DNA from: Epiperipatus broadwayi
Lineage: Eukaryota; Onychophora; Udeonychophora; Euonychophora; Peripatidae
Assembly (NCBI GenBank): GCA_028023455.1
Contig: JAQFVV010006312.1
Coordinates: 3,016,835-3,080,834 of the forward strand
DNA: 64,000 nucleotides
Direction of reading: 5' to 3'
In this document: one piece after another, positions 51,900-64,000 of the stretch
Position numbering within the stretch: the stretch's first letter is position 1
How the letters are laid out: each line of letters begins with the position of its first letter
The notes under the pieces: model-generated
Seen by the model: only the letters and a program-made list of their open reading frames with translations
Told to the model about the DNA's origin: nothing
Databases searched by the model: none
Translations under genes and position numbers: made by a program

Positions 51900-54800
51900 A
51901 TGAAAATAAAGATAGGAGCTTTAAATGTTTGAGGTCTAAACTCAATTCAAAAAAACTTTCAGCTAAGTAAATGGATTCAATTTACACAAACACACATTCT
52001 GGGTCTTCTGGAAACAAAAATATGTAATGGTTCTCAGAATGACTCCATAACCTATTTAAGGATCTGAGGCTTTTTCCATCTATTTATGAGATTCATCAAC
52101 ACCTTCAGGAGATACTGGCTTGATCATCACAAGAATCTGCCAATTTTCATCCTTTAAAATTATATATATCAACTCAAACCTACTTGTAGTCACTTTTCAC
52201 CACCATATTGTTGCACTCAATATATTTTTTTTGTTTACATATCTCCTGGACCAGCTGTCATCTCATGATTACTGATTACCATTAACTTACTACTATCACC
52301 AACCTCTTATCCAGTTGTTTTAATGGGTGATTTTAACATGAGTTATCACATTTTTGTTTCAAAGTGGCTACAACAACTTGAAATACCACTAATGAGTGCT
52401 GAAGGTTTCTTACTACCCAACTCCATCTCTTTCTATAATAGTTGTTACACCTCACTTTTGACCTGTACTTTTATTTGCCCATACTCCACCACTTAATTAA
52501 GTTAACATTTAATCCCTCACCCTTCTCTGATCCCTCTAGTCAAATGCTTGAACTCAATCTAAGTACAATGCAAACATCTACAATTCAATTTCGTAAAATA
52601 ATAAGAATAATTCTTCCTGCACACAATTCAGAATTTTTGTTATCTGAAACATATATTACGTTATTTAAACTCAACACTATGCAACTTTATCCTGTTCAGT
52701 GGTACATTTCTTTTATCAACATTCTGTCATTTAATAAATCACATTACCCAAACCACACCTTCACCCTCAAGACTCCTAACTTTGGTCGATAACTACATAA
52801 AAGAATCACCATGTATAAATCTGCTCCAGATTCCTATGCACATATAAAAAGACTTACACAAACATATAATAATACTAGCAACACTCTAAAAGAGTACCTT
52901 GTCACAAAAAAGAAAAAAATATGTCTAACAAAACAACACACCTGAACACAAGGGCACATTACAATGGCTCTGGGTGTCCTTCCACTGTCAGGGTTCCACA
53001 AGCACTTGAAACCAATGGTGTTACCAAAGCCAGGCATAATATGATAGAGCAAATATACAAATATTTCAAACAAAATCTGCAGACACATTGTGCCTTCACA
53101 CCACCTGAAGTTTTATTTGGCCAACCAGAATTAGGTAAACCTTTCCATGCTACTGATTTCTTGCAGAAGTTAATCACAATTCCAAACTCTTGTAATCCAG
53201 GGACACATGGAATCCCTAAATTAATATTTTAACATCTCAGTCAGTTTACCACCACATATCTATGTGATTTAGCAAATTATCTATACCAAAGGCTGTTTAA
53301 CATAAATGATCTATATCCAATCTCCTTAGTTCCATTCAACAAAAAGCAAGCTTCAATATACAATCTATCTAATCTATGACTAATCTCCATGAATCCTCTT
53401 GGTATTAAAATCCTGGAATAGGCTCTAAAAGATAAAATCAAACCATATCTCCTCCTTCTATTATCACCAATCCAACATGCAAAAAATGCTCCTCAACAGC
53501 CAAGATGCCCTCATTTTCAAAACCATTGTAAATTCAGTTAGAGATCAAAAATATGCTCCAATTGCTGTTGAAATTGATATTGAGGCTGCTTTTGACTCAG
53601 TCCCTATTGAAATTTTAATTCAGGTACTTGCAGCCACTAAAATATCCCACTCTTACACCTACTAACCAATCTACTCCTTAGTCATGAAATCCATATTACA
53701 ATTAATGGTAGAACATAACCTTCCTTCTTTTCCCTTTAATCCATATCTGAAGGATCTCCATTCAGTTCTTTATTATTTATGTTCTACATTAACTTTCTCA
53801 TAAACAAAATACAAACAAAATTAACAAGGAATCCAAATTCCACACACTAAACTATATATACCATGTCTTGCATACATGGATGATCTTACTGTTTTTTCTT
53901 ACATCCAAAAATAACTACCTACTCTGGGAAAAATACTTAATGAATACACCCTTAAATATAAACTCAATATCAACATTAACAAAACATCAGCTTGGTTTCT
54001 TTACACTGGCAAGATAAACACACAAGTTTATCATGGTAAACCAACTAATTTCCTTGTGTTTCATTTCTACCTAGGGTCCTCTGCAATGAGACAAAAGATC
54101 CAGAAAAACTGAAAGATGATGCTGAATGCACAACCATTTCTCCAAAACCCACTTCTCACTATATACAAAAGTATGCTTTTTTAATGAGCTTGTAACTACA
54201 AAAATAATTTATTACTTACCAATCATAAATCTCACTAAATCCCACATTTCTGTCCATTTACTCACTCTGTAGCAAGCTATTGTGGCACAGAAAAGTAGTC
54301 CCCAGCACTGTAAAATAACTTAGTTATCCACCAACCAGTTATGGATTAGATCTTCACTCCATTCAAATTTTTCACAAACAAAAAAGTATTAATATCCTGG
54401 CTGCACTAATAAGAAGTTTTCCAGCTCTCAAATGCATCCTTCAAATAACACCCCAGATTGACCACCACCTTCACTTGGATATTTGTCTTTGCTTGTAAAC
54501 CAACTTCAAAGCATTTATGATCAGGTGTCTTTTTGGGGTTTTGGTAGATATACCTATTGGACTATTTATAATATGCTGCACCCAGACATAACTACTGATC
54601 CTCACTCACCAATGCTAAATATGAACAATAGTTGTTTGATGCAGTGATTCAAAAAATGATTAATGGAAACCAAATTTCTTGACTTTCATTTAATAATAAA
54701 TCTTCACACTCTACCTACCTCATATTTTCTTAAATACCACAGGCTTTTCAACAAAATTGATGCTCTTTGTTCCTTGTGCCACAGGGAGGAACAAAGACAG

Positions 54801-54960
54801 CAGCATCTATTTCATATCTGCACAGCTCTGATAAATACCTGAGAAATTATGATTAACATATATAGATAAAATGACATCACACTTGATAACCTAATAGAGA
54901 CACTCAGTAAAGGCTCAATACCAGCAGCTCATGCAGAAACTTTTTGTTCATATATTTTCT
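51900..54960 (+). pseudogene. LINE ORF2 (AP endonuclease and reverse transcriptase), broken
   Basis: The endonuclease start KIGALNV, a stop, then GLNSIQKN (from 51905) is followed by HILGLLETK and the catalytic-type MGDFNM (52323-52340). RT pieces follow: PGTHGIPKLIF (about 53200-53230), NLYPISLVPFNKK-like sequence, and VEIDIEAAFDSVP (motif A, 53567-53606). Motif C is AYMDDLTVFS (53870-53899), with the double aspartate intact. The C-terminal CSLC...H...C motif is at 54768-54821. Stops and shifts occur throughout. Catalytic residues of the endonuclease and both RT motifs can still be read, which is why the family call is good despite the decay. Confidence 0.78.
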
Positions 54961-55735
54961 AGTGCACCAGTTATACTTTCTGCCTTGGAAATAAAACTAG
55001 AAGGCGAGAGATGGTAAAATTGCACACCCAGATATATTTGCCCCTACATGATCACTATTAAAAACCTAAAACAAACAATAACCTCAAAAAAACAAACAAA
55101 TAATGACTTTTGCTGTAACAAGAACAATTATTAATTTATTTATTTTTTGTCTTTTTCAACAATTTTTTAAACACCACATCTGTGCATTGAATAGTTCAAA
55201 GAACATATTTTAATTCAATCAAAAAGTTTTTAAACTGTTGAACTAAACCCTCAGACAATGAAAATACAACATAGGCAAATACATTGTTTACAAGTTTACA
55301 TTTATCAGGTACCTGCCTAACAATTTGTTTGAACTGTAACAATAATATCTATATGTTTGTTCCAAAGCTATGTAGTTTTAAATTATGTATTTTCAACAAT
55401 GTAATAAATAATAAAGTTTTGATTTAGAACACATGGATAAATAAAAAGAAAGAAATCATTACAAATAATAATAAATGTATAATTGCTAATATAAATATTT
55501 CTACACTGTAAACTTTTTCTATTTAATCTTATCTCCTTTAATTTTACCATAATCATCTATGTTAAAATGTACTCAGCAACTAATAATTTGTAAACCTATT
55601 TGAATAATGCTGTATGTTTTTTCTAACTGATAGCACATTTGTTAGACCAGTCATGCCATTGTAACACTAGCAAAACCATTGTAAATTCATGTAATCTATT
55701 TTTTGTACAATAAAGTATATTATTGAAACACACAT

Positions 55736-56555
55736 ATATAAATTTATTTTTGCAGAGTACACAATAAATAAATAAACAAACAATAACATTGTATTCCAAA
55801 TAATTACCAAAAATAAATATATAATCTAATTATAACTAGCAATTTAGATGCTACTGCTTATAATTATTTATATATACATACATACGCGAATTTATATATG
55901 TCATCATTGCTCTCAAAATCTCACCATCGCAAAACAAAGCATATACCAACAACAAATGAACAAAAAGGAACCCAATAACAACAATAAAAATCAATATACA
56001 AATCCTTATGTAAAAACCAAATCAAAGAGATTTTTTTTAAAAAAATATAATGGCCCTTTAAAAGAAAAGGTAGATCTTTCCATCCCTTATAATATATATT
56101 GCTATATTTCATTCTTCCATTATTTTTTTTACTTTTCAACAATCATTTTTAATATTTATTTATTCTAAAATATATCACAAACATATAACATTAGGCAACA
56201 ATTTAAAAATAAAATATCTGTTTTTTATATATTAATACAAATATTTTATCATGAGAATTATTATAAAAATCAAAATCTTTTTAATAATATCTTTAAATAC
56301 TAAATTTTTATTTCATTGTTTACAAAAAGGCTTAAAAACTTGTCCAGTCCACTGATTATTAATTACATTTTCACTTTCATTATGCACGTTCATAAATCTT
56401 CCAAAAATATTTTTATGCTAATATAAAACATTCGAAAAATAATGTGTTTAGAAAACATAATATTTATCATTTTTATTAAAAACTATAAACACATTTTTGT
56501 TAATGTATTTAATAAATGGCTACAAACTTTTATAATACAACTTATTTTTGTTTAA
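55736..56555. other. Low-complexity AT-rich DNA
   Basis: Nothing recognised. The + strand frame at 55848-56168 is asparagine- and lysine-rich and probably chance. Confidence 0.55.
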
Positions 56556-56747
56556 ACAGGCAAAACTGTCCATACAGTAGTGCCATCCTGTACCAAACAG
56601 AGTAATCAATGGATGCAAGAAGGCTAAGTCTTCGGGCATTCATTGATTACTCTGACTGGCACAGGATAGCACTACTGAGCCTTCTGGTATTCATTGATTA
56701 TTCTGGTTGGTACAGGGTGGCACTACTGTATGGAGAGTTTTGCCTGT
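56556..56747. mobile_element. MITE-like foldback with internal third copy
   Basis: Left end 56556-56611 and right end 56692-56747 are 56-base inverted repeats with a few mismatches, beginning ACAGGCAAAACTGTCCATAC. The middle, 56640-56684, repeats the inner part of the right arm in the same orientation (CATTGATTACTCTG...GCACTACTGAG). The element is thus built of three copies of one unit, one inverted. G+C is much higher than in the flanks, so the insertion is distinct. No coding frame. No clear target duplication, so the transposase family is unknown. Confidence 0.72.
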
Positions 56748-59700
56748 ATAATAACAGTTATGTGCTAGCATGAGAGATGGTGATCACGTGATGTTATTTT
56801 TGTTTATTTGTAATTTTTAAATATAAAATTAACAGATTTAACATCGAAAAATTTTTCATATCAATTTTACTAAATTTTGAACATTTTTAATATATCAAAA
56901 GATGAAAATAATTGTCAAAAGATAAAAAAAAAATATGGAGGTTTAAAAATTAAAAAATAATCTGTTTAAATATACTCAAAGAATCTTAAATATACTTATT
57001 TGAATCAAAATAAAATAACAGAAATAATATGATTAAAGCAAGATAATTATTTAATTACAAAAAAATTAACAATTTACTAAAACTAAATATATTTTGGTAT
57101 AATTTTATGCACTTTGTTATATAACAATGCACTCTGATAATTAATATTCACATATACATGCAAAAAAATACATGAATGTTTATATAATGACTTGCAGTAT
57201 ATAAAATATTTAATACTAAATTTACAAACCAAAAAGGCAGATGTCACAATTTATGTTAAAATAAATAAATTTTCATATTATTCACATTTAAATTAAATAA
57301 AGTGTTCTGTATACGAACATTACTTAAAATTTTATCTATTAAATTTTAAAACGATTTAGTTATTCTTGGAATTTTCGTCACTATAGTGTTTAATATTTTT
57401 TTTATTTTTATATAATCGTTTGAACGCAATAAATCAATAGAAAGAAGTTAAAACCACGCCGTAATTTATATGAATTATTAGATAATAAAAAAAAAAACAA
57501 TTCTTAATTTATTATATTATTTTATTAACTTGAAGTGATATTTTTCAGTAATATTTTTATAGAAGATTAAATTAAATTTCTTCACAAAATATTAGTAATA
57601 AAATATATTGAATATTAGGTTCACATTGAACATGTTAAACTATATTGAACTTGTTCGTTTATTTAAATGTTTCTTTTTGAATTAATATTTCATCTTCATA
57701 AAAATAAATTTTTAATCATGGTAAATGTGTAGCATTATTTTCATTATCCTGAAATAATATTTAATTAATGATTGTGTTATCTAAATTCAATCTATTTATA
57801 GAACAATGATGTTTCTGTAGAGTAATTGCTACATTAAAAGCTCTGAGTAGGTACTTATAAAAGTAAAACATACTGCCAACATTTTATAATTGGAAAAGGG
57901 CAGATGAAATTGTAAACATTTTTTCTGAAATCATTAGAGTAAAGCAGTTGCAAATGTATAAATTGTAGTTCATGAAAATATATAATACTTTCAGTTTTTA
58001 TGTTAAGGATACCAGCATTTTATCAGGATAATATTTTAATCAAAAATATGATTTTTAAAGAGCAATGGATTATAAAAGTTTTGTCATGTATGTAGTAAGT
58101 TTTACAATGATTCATTCCATATTACAGTGATCTTTAAGTTCATGTAAATAAAAATTAAGGTTATACTATTCCATCTGTACTGAATGCCATCATTATTTTT
58201 AAACCTTTTATATTTTACAATTTTTAAGGGAATTAGAAGTTTGTAGCATAATGCACAAGCTAAAGTAATGCTAGGAACAATTTGTCTATTTTTAAATTTA
58301 TATTTCTTTTTCTCACTTATGAAAGATTTATTTTAGAAATTTCTTTCCATTTTTTTAGAATTTTACTCCAAAAGCAAAAAAAAAAAAAAATTTCATTATT
58401 AAAAGCTTTCATTTCTGTGTTGTGAAAAATGTAAAGATAATACAGTAGGTGCTTTCCTAGTTCAGTCTAATCTTTTATTATATAAACTACATTAATAAAA
58501 CTATATTAACAAATAATTAGAATCATAATTTAGGTACTGCATAAACAAAAATAATTTAAAAAGCTTGTAAATTGCTATTAAAAACCTAAGAAAATAATTA
58601 ACTATGAGTATTTAATTAAAATCTATCGAAATCAAAAAGTGCATCAGTAGTAACAATAATTACTATTAGCATTCTGATTATATAAAAATAATAAAAGTAT
58701 TTTATTTTTAATCACTTTAGAAATATAAAAAATGCATTTTTTTTATCAGGTTAATTCAGTTTTTTTAATCCATTAACTTTTTTTCCACATCACCCCAAAA
58801 TTACTATCTTATTTTATCTAGTCATATCACAAGTTGTATTTTGCAAAAATTTTGCAATTTTTTTAGGATTTATTTAAAAATACACTTTTTTTAAAAAAAC
58901 AAAACAAAACAAACATTTAGTATATTTTATTTATTTATTTTTTACTTAAACTTAATTTTTAAAGGATAAAAGTCACTTTAACAATACATTCAATTTTTTT
59001 TTTGAAAAATAAAATTTTTAATAAAAAAGAATAAAACTTTTATTGCTAAAAATAAATAAATAAATAAAAAATATATAGCCAACCCATAATCTATAAAATT
59101 AAATGCTATAAAATTATTTGGAATATTTATAGTACAGTACTAATTTTACCAAGGATGACAGCATTTCTGTAGTCATTGTAATAGAAGTTCTATTAAAAGT
59201 GATTAAAAAGCCCAAACAGTGATAATATTGTCTATTTAAAACAAACAAACAAAAAAGCTTTCCAAAACACAAAAATCTTAGAAATATCAGCTGTCAGTAA
59301 TATTATGCTTATTATGCTGAGTTTTAGAAATTAGTTAAACATTTATTTTTGAAACCAAAAATATATTCTATTGACAAACAAACACATTAAGTTTGTTAAT
59401 TTATTTTAACTATCATTTTATAAGTCTTGGTTATAAAAAGTTAATAAGTATGTAGTAATACTATTATTAGCCTTAAGTAATTGTTAATTATAATGATAAT
59501 TAGCTCATAGACTGATTTTATTGTTATTCACAGTCAAGTTTTTGATCACACATTGATTTATCCCAAATAAAAAAAATTGACTATCAAGTATACAATAGCA
59601 TATCAGTAAAATATAAATATTAAAATATATAACAAAATCTTAATTTTGATTCAGTATACTTTAAAATTTGATGTGATAATTTTATTGGCTGTTTTTATAT

Positions 59701-61166
59701 CAATTAACAATGAAAATAATAGGTAGATTTGTTTTATCAATCTATGTCAACGAAAATTAAATTAATTGACTTTGGTCATAACAATGTCAGATACATATCT
59801 GTTCAGATAATAAACATTATTTTAAAGCTTGTTTTATCATCACCTCTTACTATTTTTTTTCTTTCCATATACATAAAATTACATAATTTTACTTAATGCA
59901 ATACATCATAAAACAAAATAATTTTTCCACTCCAGTACTATATTTAATAAGGTTTAATATTCAAAAATGTCTAGATGGTAGAACATTTAAATTCCCACAC
60001 TATATCAATTTCTGACATTTAAATTTTATCATTAAGACAGGATACAAATTTAAATACACTGATTGAGTATTTATATAACTGTTTGAGAAGATTATCTTGA
60101 GTTCCAAAATCATAAAGTACTTTGCATTTTAGTTTATAAAAAGAAATTTAAAGTGGTTGCTAATTTTGAATCCCAATTCTTTTAATGACAAAATCAAAAT
60201 CATTTTAGGGATAAAGATTAAAATGTACAACTAACTGGTAATTATTGATTAATCACTTTTACTACAGATGATATGATAGAGAACTGTTTTTGTTTTATTA
60301 TATATATTCAGTAAACTGTAAATTCATAATCTATCATTAATCATATGTTTTCTTTTATCCTGAAATCAAAACCATAGATATATATATATGTTATATACTT
60401 ACATTTTTAATCACTTCATGAATTTTATGATATTGTATCTTTTGTTGACAAATTAGATTTTACAAATAAAACTCATAATCAGTAATAAGCTTAGAGTATT
60501 TTGAATAATAACAATGATTATTAAAATGGGTGATTGTGGCATATGATCTTGATACATATTTGTTACAGTTTGGTTGCTCATTTGGTGACAAATTCATGCC
60601 AAGAATTTAAGATTCCTATTTGTATATTTTCAGGTTAACAATAACAACATTAAAAATCGAATTATTTATTTTGATTTATTAACAAATCGAATAGTTGCAA
60701 GTTATACGTTTGACTTTGTCTTGGCTTGGCTGAAAAGTTTTTTTGTTAATTAGGTATAGATTTATTTTTGATAGATTAACTATTAAAATTTTATAAAGAA
60801 ATGTAAAGGAATTTCAACCATGAGATTTAATCACTTGTGGCTTTATTAAATTCTTCAATTCCTTCACTATAGCAAGATTTGATAATCATTAAGTAGGTGA
60901 TTCATAATTTGTGTATATCTACATTTACACACATCAGTGTCTGATAGATTCTATTGATGAAGCATATGAAGGCAGTAATCATGGATTGCTCTAAATGTGT
61001 TGAGGAAGCTTTAGGTATATCTAAATAGATCAAATTTGTGTGACTTGATGGATCTGGAAAAAAATTATTTGAAACATTTTAAAAATTTGCCTTTTGATGT
61101 TATAATTCTTTAGTTGCAGATTCATAGATTGTTGAGTTATTGGAAAATCTATCTACTTAACAATTT
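56748..61166. other. Low-complexity AT-rich DNA
   Basis: No gene, RNA or bounded repeat recognised in this long stretch. It holds A/T homopolymer runs, short AAATAAAT and CAAAC microsatellite runs and one short TA tract near 60380. Confidence 0.55.
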
Positions 61167-61403
61167 TTATAATTTCTGTGATACAACTTTTCTTCTGTTG
61201 TATAGTTGAAGGGCATGTGAAAGAACAGAAAGCTCTTGCAAAAGAATGAATTTGAGTATACAAGTAGCATTTCTTATAATAATATTTGACTGAATTTTTA
61301 GAAATTTAATATGGAAACTTTTTTTCCAAACAGGTGCACAATATATAAACAATAATATGTTGGTGCTGAAACTGCTGTCAAAATACTTCAATAACGTTTC
61401 CAA
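61167..61403 (-). pseudogene. Jockey/CR1-like LINE, C-terminal remnant
   Basis: A 78-codon open piece reads LLFIYCAPVWKKSFHIKFLK, then IQSNIIIRNATC. Jockey- and CR1-group LINEs have a LLYGAPVW...LQ..QN..LR..TG block after the RT. The YCAPVW, QSN and IRNAT residues fit that block. Neighbouring sequence on the same strand has no further firm motif. It is unrelated to the RTE copy 300 bases to the right. A chance match cannot be excluded. Confidence 0.38.
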
Positions 61404-61689
61404 ATATTACTAGTTACCTTTCCAAGAAAATTATTTATAAAATTAGTTTCATTCTAATCTTATGTAAACAAAGAAAATTAATTGGGTTATGATCCATGGT
61501 TATTTCTAAATAGCATCGTGTATGAGTACGTTTTACTCTATTGGATTAAAAATAAGGTTCCAGAGTGTGAAAAAGATTTCTAATCCATTTTATATTTTAT
61601 TAAGATACTTTAAGGAAATAATTTATTTCCAAAAGTCAAAGCTATACCATTAACATAAATTTTTTGCATTTTATTTTTAAAAAACCCAC
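61404..61689. other. AT-rich spacer
   Basis: Separates the Jockey/CR1-like trace from the RTE 3' end; nothing recognised. Confidence 0.5.
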
Positions 61690-64000
61690 TGATGATCATT
61701 ATCAATCATTAACAATCCACTGCACAATGAAGGTCTCTCCAAAGTCAATCCATCTACCCTGATCTCTATCCTCTCTTTCACTCATTACCCTGCACATTTT
61801 TTATTACATGAATCTCTCTCACATTCTAGATCTTTTACAATTTCTTGGAATCAAGTTAGATATTTTAAGTCCTTCTACTATCATCTCTTCTAGAAATATG
61901 TCCAGCCCAACTCTAAATCAGTTTTTTAATTTTTTTCAATGATGTCAGAAACACCTCATTGTTCTCTTACTTATTTACTGCATTTTAAATCTCTTCTTGT
62001 TAACCCTAGCATGGATCACTCCATACTTTGTCTTATTCTTCTATTAAATGTCCAAGTCTTAGAACCATAAGTAAAAACTGGTAAAACACATTTATAAAAA
62101 AAAAAAACTTTTTTTAAACACATAGGTATATTTCCTTTTCATATTGTTAATTCTACCAAAAGCACTTTAATCAAATTTAATTCTATGATTAATTTAATCC
62201 CTTATGTTTTTCTAATTCATCACAATCATTCTTTATTTTCATCTTTTGAGAAAATCTATTGAACATTACTTTAGTCTTTTTATCATTTATCATTAGTCCT
62301 GCTCTTTTATTTTCAACTGATAGCTCTTGCAACATTTCCTGAAGCTCTGAAGCATTATTTTCAGAAACAACTATCTCACCCACAGAATCTAAATGACTTA
62401 AATAATTTTTTTTACACTTTTAGTTTTCCATTTTAATTCACAAAATACTAATTGCAGCGCTGCTGTAAACCATTTTGGAGATATGGAGTTACTCTGTCTT
62501 ACACCATTCTCAATGTTAACTTTCCTAGTTTTATTATATGATGTAATTGTTATTGTTGCATTTTTAAAACTATTCTTCAGAATATGACAATATTCTAGGT
62601 CTATACCTTTTGATCCAATGCTTTAATAACTGAAGAAATGTTGACAGAATCAAATGCCTTTTCATAATCTACAAATCCAAAGAATAATGACAACTCCTAT
62701 TCATTGGTTCTTTTTATAACTTCTCTCAATATTTGGATGTGATTTATTTTACTGAAACCATTTTTAATTTCAGCTTATTCTTTTGGCTGGTTGAAATCGA
62801 ATGTTATCTGTAGATGAATTGTAATTATCTTGATAAAATTTTTTTGTATAAAACTGATAAAAGAATGATAGGTCTGTAACTTCTAATATCTTCTTTTCAC
62901 CCTTTTTAAATATTAATATTGCATTCTTCCAATCAGTTGATACATCTTATCATTTAGACATTTGTATATAACTTTGTCAATTTTTTTCCATACTGTTTTT
63001 TTTAAAGCAACAATTATAAGTCCATCTTTACCTGGAGTTTTCCCCTTTTTCATAAATTTAATTACATGTATCACTTCTTCATCTAAAATCATGGGTAATT
63101 TATGTAAGAAGTACTTGTTCTTTATTACTATATAATTCTTCATGGAGCTCTTCTATCCATTTAATGATATCATCTTTCTTTTTAGTAATAGTTCCAATTT
63201 TTTTTTTTCTTATTGCAGAAATATGTTTATTACCAATACCTGGATGTTGCTTTACACTCTTGAGACTTTTATTATTTTCTATAGCTCTTAGATCATTATC
63301 AACTCTTTTTTGCACCATTTTTCAAAATTCGAGATATTCAATTCTTTTTAGTACATCATTTTTATATATCTTCATATTCCTTCTTTTCTTCATAAATTTT
63401 CTAGTCTCAGTAGAAATTTTATTGGGCAATTGCTACTTTTTTCCACCAGCTATCTACGTTGCAGTTTTTAAAAGTGTATCCGTTATTTTTCAATTAATTT
63501 TATTGAAATCTGTATCACGTTCAAAATCTACTAAATTTGATAACGATTTGCACGTTCTAATTTAAATTCATTAGAATGTTTTTGAAAATTGGGAATACCA
63601 AATGTATTGCTTTTCTTAATAATTTTCGTCTTTCTAATTTTGCATTAACATGTTTGCATTAGCATGGATCCTATATTTTACTAATCGATGATCACTTCCT
63701 ATGTTGAATTTATTAAAGATATTACAATCTTGAAATATGTATTTTCTGTTAGTCAAAATTCATTTGGATGCTTCCTGTCTATTTTCTTTTAATATTTTTC
63801 TCAAAAAAAAAAAAAGAATTCTTAATATATTTTTTTCCCTTTTTCTTTAAACACCAGAAGACTATATTCTCTTTCATTTCTATTACCATAATCAAATTTA
63901 CTTAGAGCACTTTCATCTTTCAACTGTTTACTAATTCTAGTTTTGAAGTCTTACACAACAATTGTAAAACGTTGTTTGGTTTGATCAAATGCTTTTTGTA
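61690..64000 (-). mobile_element. RTE/BovB-like LINE, degraded, continues past the window
   Basis: A third large copy of the RTE family, same strand as 5977-8990. The 3' end near 61690-61735 carries the same AATCCACTGCAC.ATGAAGG word as the other copy (5998-6020) and a TGATAATGATCATCA-type tail. Recognisable pieces are the post-motif-C segment NNASELQEMLQELSVENK (62383-62189), VIKFMKKGKTPGKDGLI (63143-62913) and a linker with MVQKRVDNDLRAIENNKS (63318-63100). At the right edge (about 63650-64000) is endonuclease sequence, where the element leaves the window. Motif C is lost (SVGE in place of FADD). It is more decayed than the copy at 5977. Confidence 0.85.
62189..63318 (-). pseudogene. RTE reverse transcriptase and linker fragments
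   Basis: Three open pieces (63318-63100, 63143-62913, 62383-62189) align in order with the linker, fingers (G.TPGKDGL, the family's K.PG.DGI block) and post-palm region of the RTE protein at 5977-8990. Between them, around 62650-62700, the - strand reads LFFGFVDYEKAFDS, so motif A is intact here although it is broken in the 5977 copy. The whole cannot be translated continuously. Confidence 0.8.

Larger units (their letters stand above)
49190..55735 (+). mobile_element. Tx1/L1-like LINE, nearly full length, decayed
   Basis: About 6.5 kb in LINE order: a repeat-rich 5' region (49190-50040), ORF1 with a zinc knuckle (about 50290-51700), ORF2 with AP endonuclease (from about 51900), reverse transcriptase (about 53100-54100) and a C-terminal CCHC motif (54768-54821). 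A 3' UTR ends near AATAAAGTATATTATTG (about 55710-55730). Two ORFs, a CCHC ORF1 and a C-terminal CX2CX8HX4C in ORF2 fit the L1/Tx1 group. In-frame stops throughout make it a dead copy. Its codons are richer in C and A than the RTE and Penelope copies, so it has a different history. The ends are approximate and no target duplication was found. Confidence 0.8.

Noticed and set aside
52834-53177. Minus-strand cysteine-rich frames
   Set aside because: Opposite strand of the Tx1/L1-like ORF2; no independent support.

Overview
This window looks like non-coding DNA from the nuclear genome of an animal, most likely an invertebrate. By eye it is about three quarters A+T. It has long (TA)n and (TATC)n tracts and no operon-like gene packing. 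Every protein-like signal I can defend comes from decayed retrotransposons: RTE/BovB-type LINEs, a Tx1/L1-like LINE, Penelope-like elements (PLEs) and weak traces of other LINEs. RTE and Penelope families together point to Metazoa. I cannot name the species. I found no intact host gene and no canonical rRNA or tRNA gene.

Layout, left to right. 1-1868 is moderately complex unassigned DNA. 1870-1937 is a (TA)n tract. About 2000-2185 is a SINE-like unit with a polymerase III B box. 2186-4345 is a 5'-truncated RTE copy on the + strand. 5977-8990 is the best RTE copy, on the - strand, with recognisable endonuclease, reverse transcriptase and C-terminal parts, all inactivated. 9000-34000 is mostly low-complexity AT-rich DNA. 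It is broken up by short repeats, inverted repeats (12195-12372, 17341-17422, 28555-28914), paired (TA)-cored palindromes (22374-22489) and a faint LINE trace near 19490. A small RTE fragment lies at 34150-34415, and a degraded Penelope 3' part at 35740-36500. 39385-40044 is a composite inverted-repeat element flanked by 12-bp direct repeats. 42731-42864 and 44175-44264 hold two more pairs of (TA)-cored palindromes. The second pair abuts a better Penelope copy (44265-45775, RT plus GIY-YIG endonuclease), which runs straight into about 450 bp of (TATC)n. 47677-47881 is a near-perfect inverted pair of tRNA-like, poly(A)-flanked units. 49190-55735 is a nearly full-length but decayed Tx1/L1-like LINE with degenerate repeats in its 5' region. 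56556-56747 is a MITE-like foldback. 61167-61403 is a Jockey/CR1-like C-terminal remnant. 61690-64000 is another RTE copy on the - strand that runs off the window.

The elements do not form a pathway. RTE, Tx1-like and Penelope elements each encode (or once encoded) their own reverse transcriptase and endonuclease. The short tRNA-like and foldback units would have been mobilised in trans. The most unusual feature is the density of inverted repeats, above all the back-to-back pairs of palindromes centred on (TA)n. These could be real structural biology of this genome or an assembly or sequencing artefact. I see no convincing new gene system.
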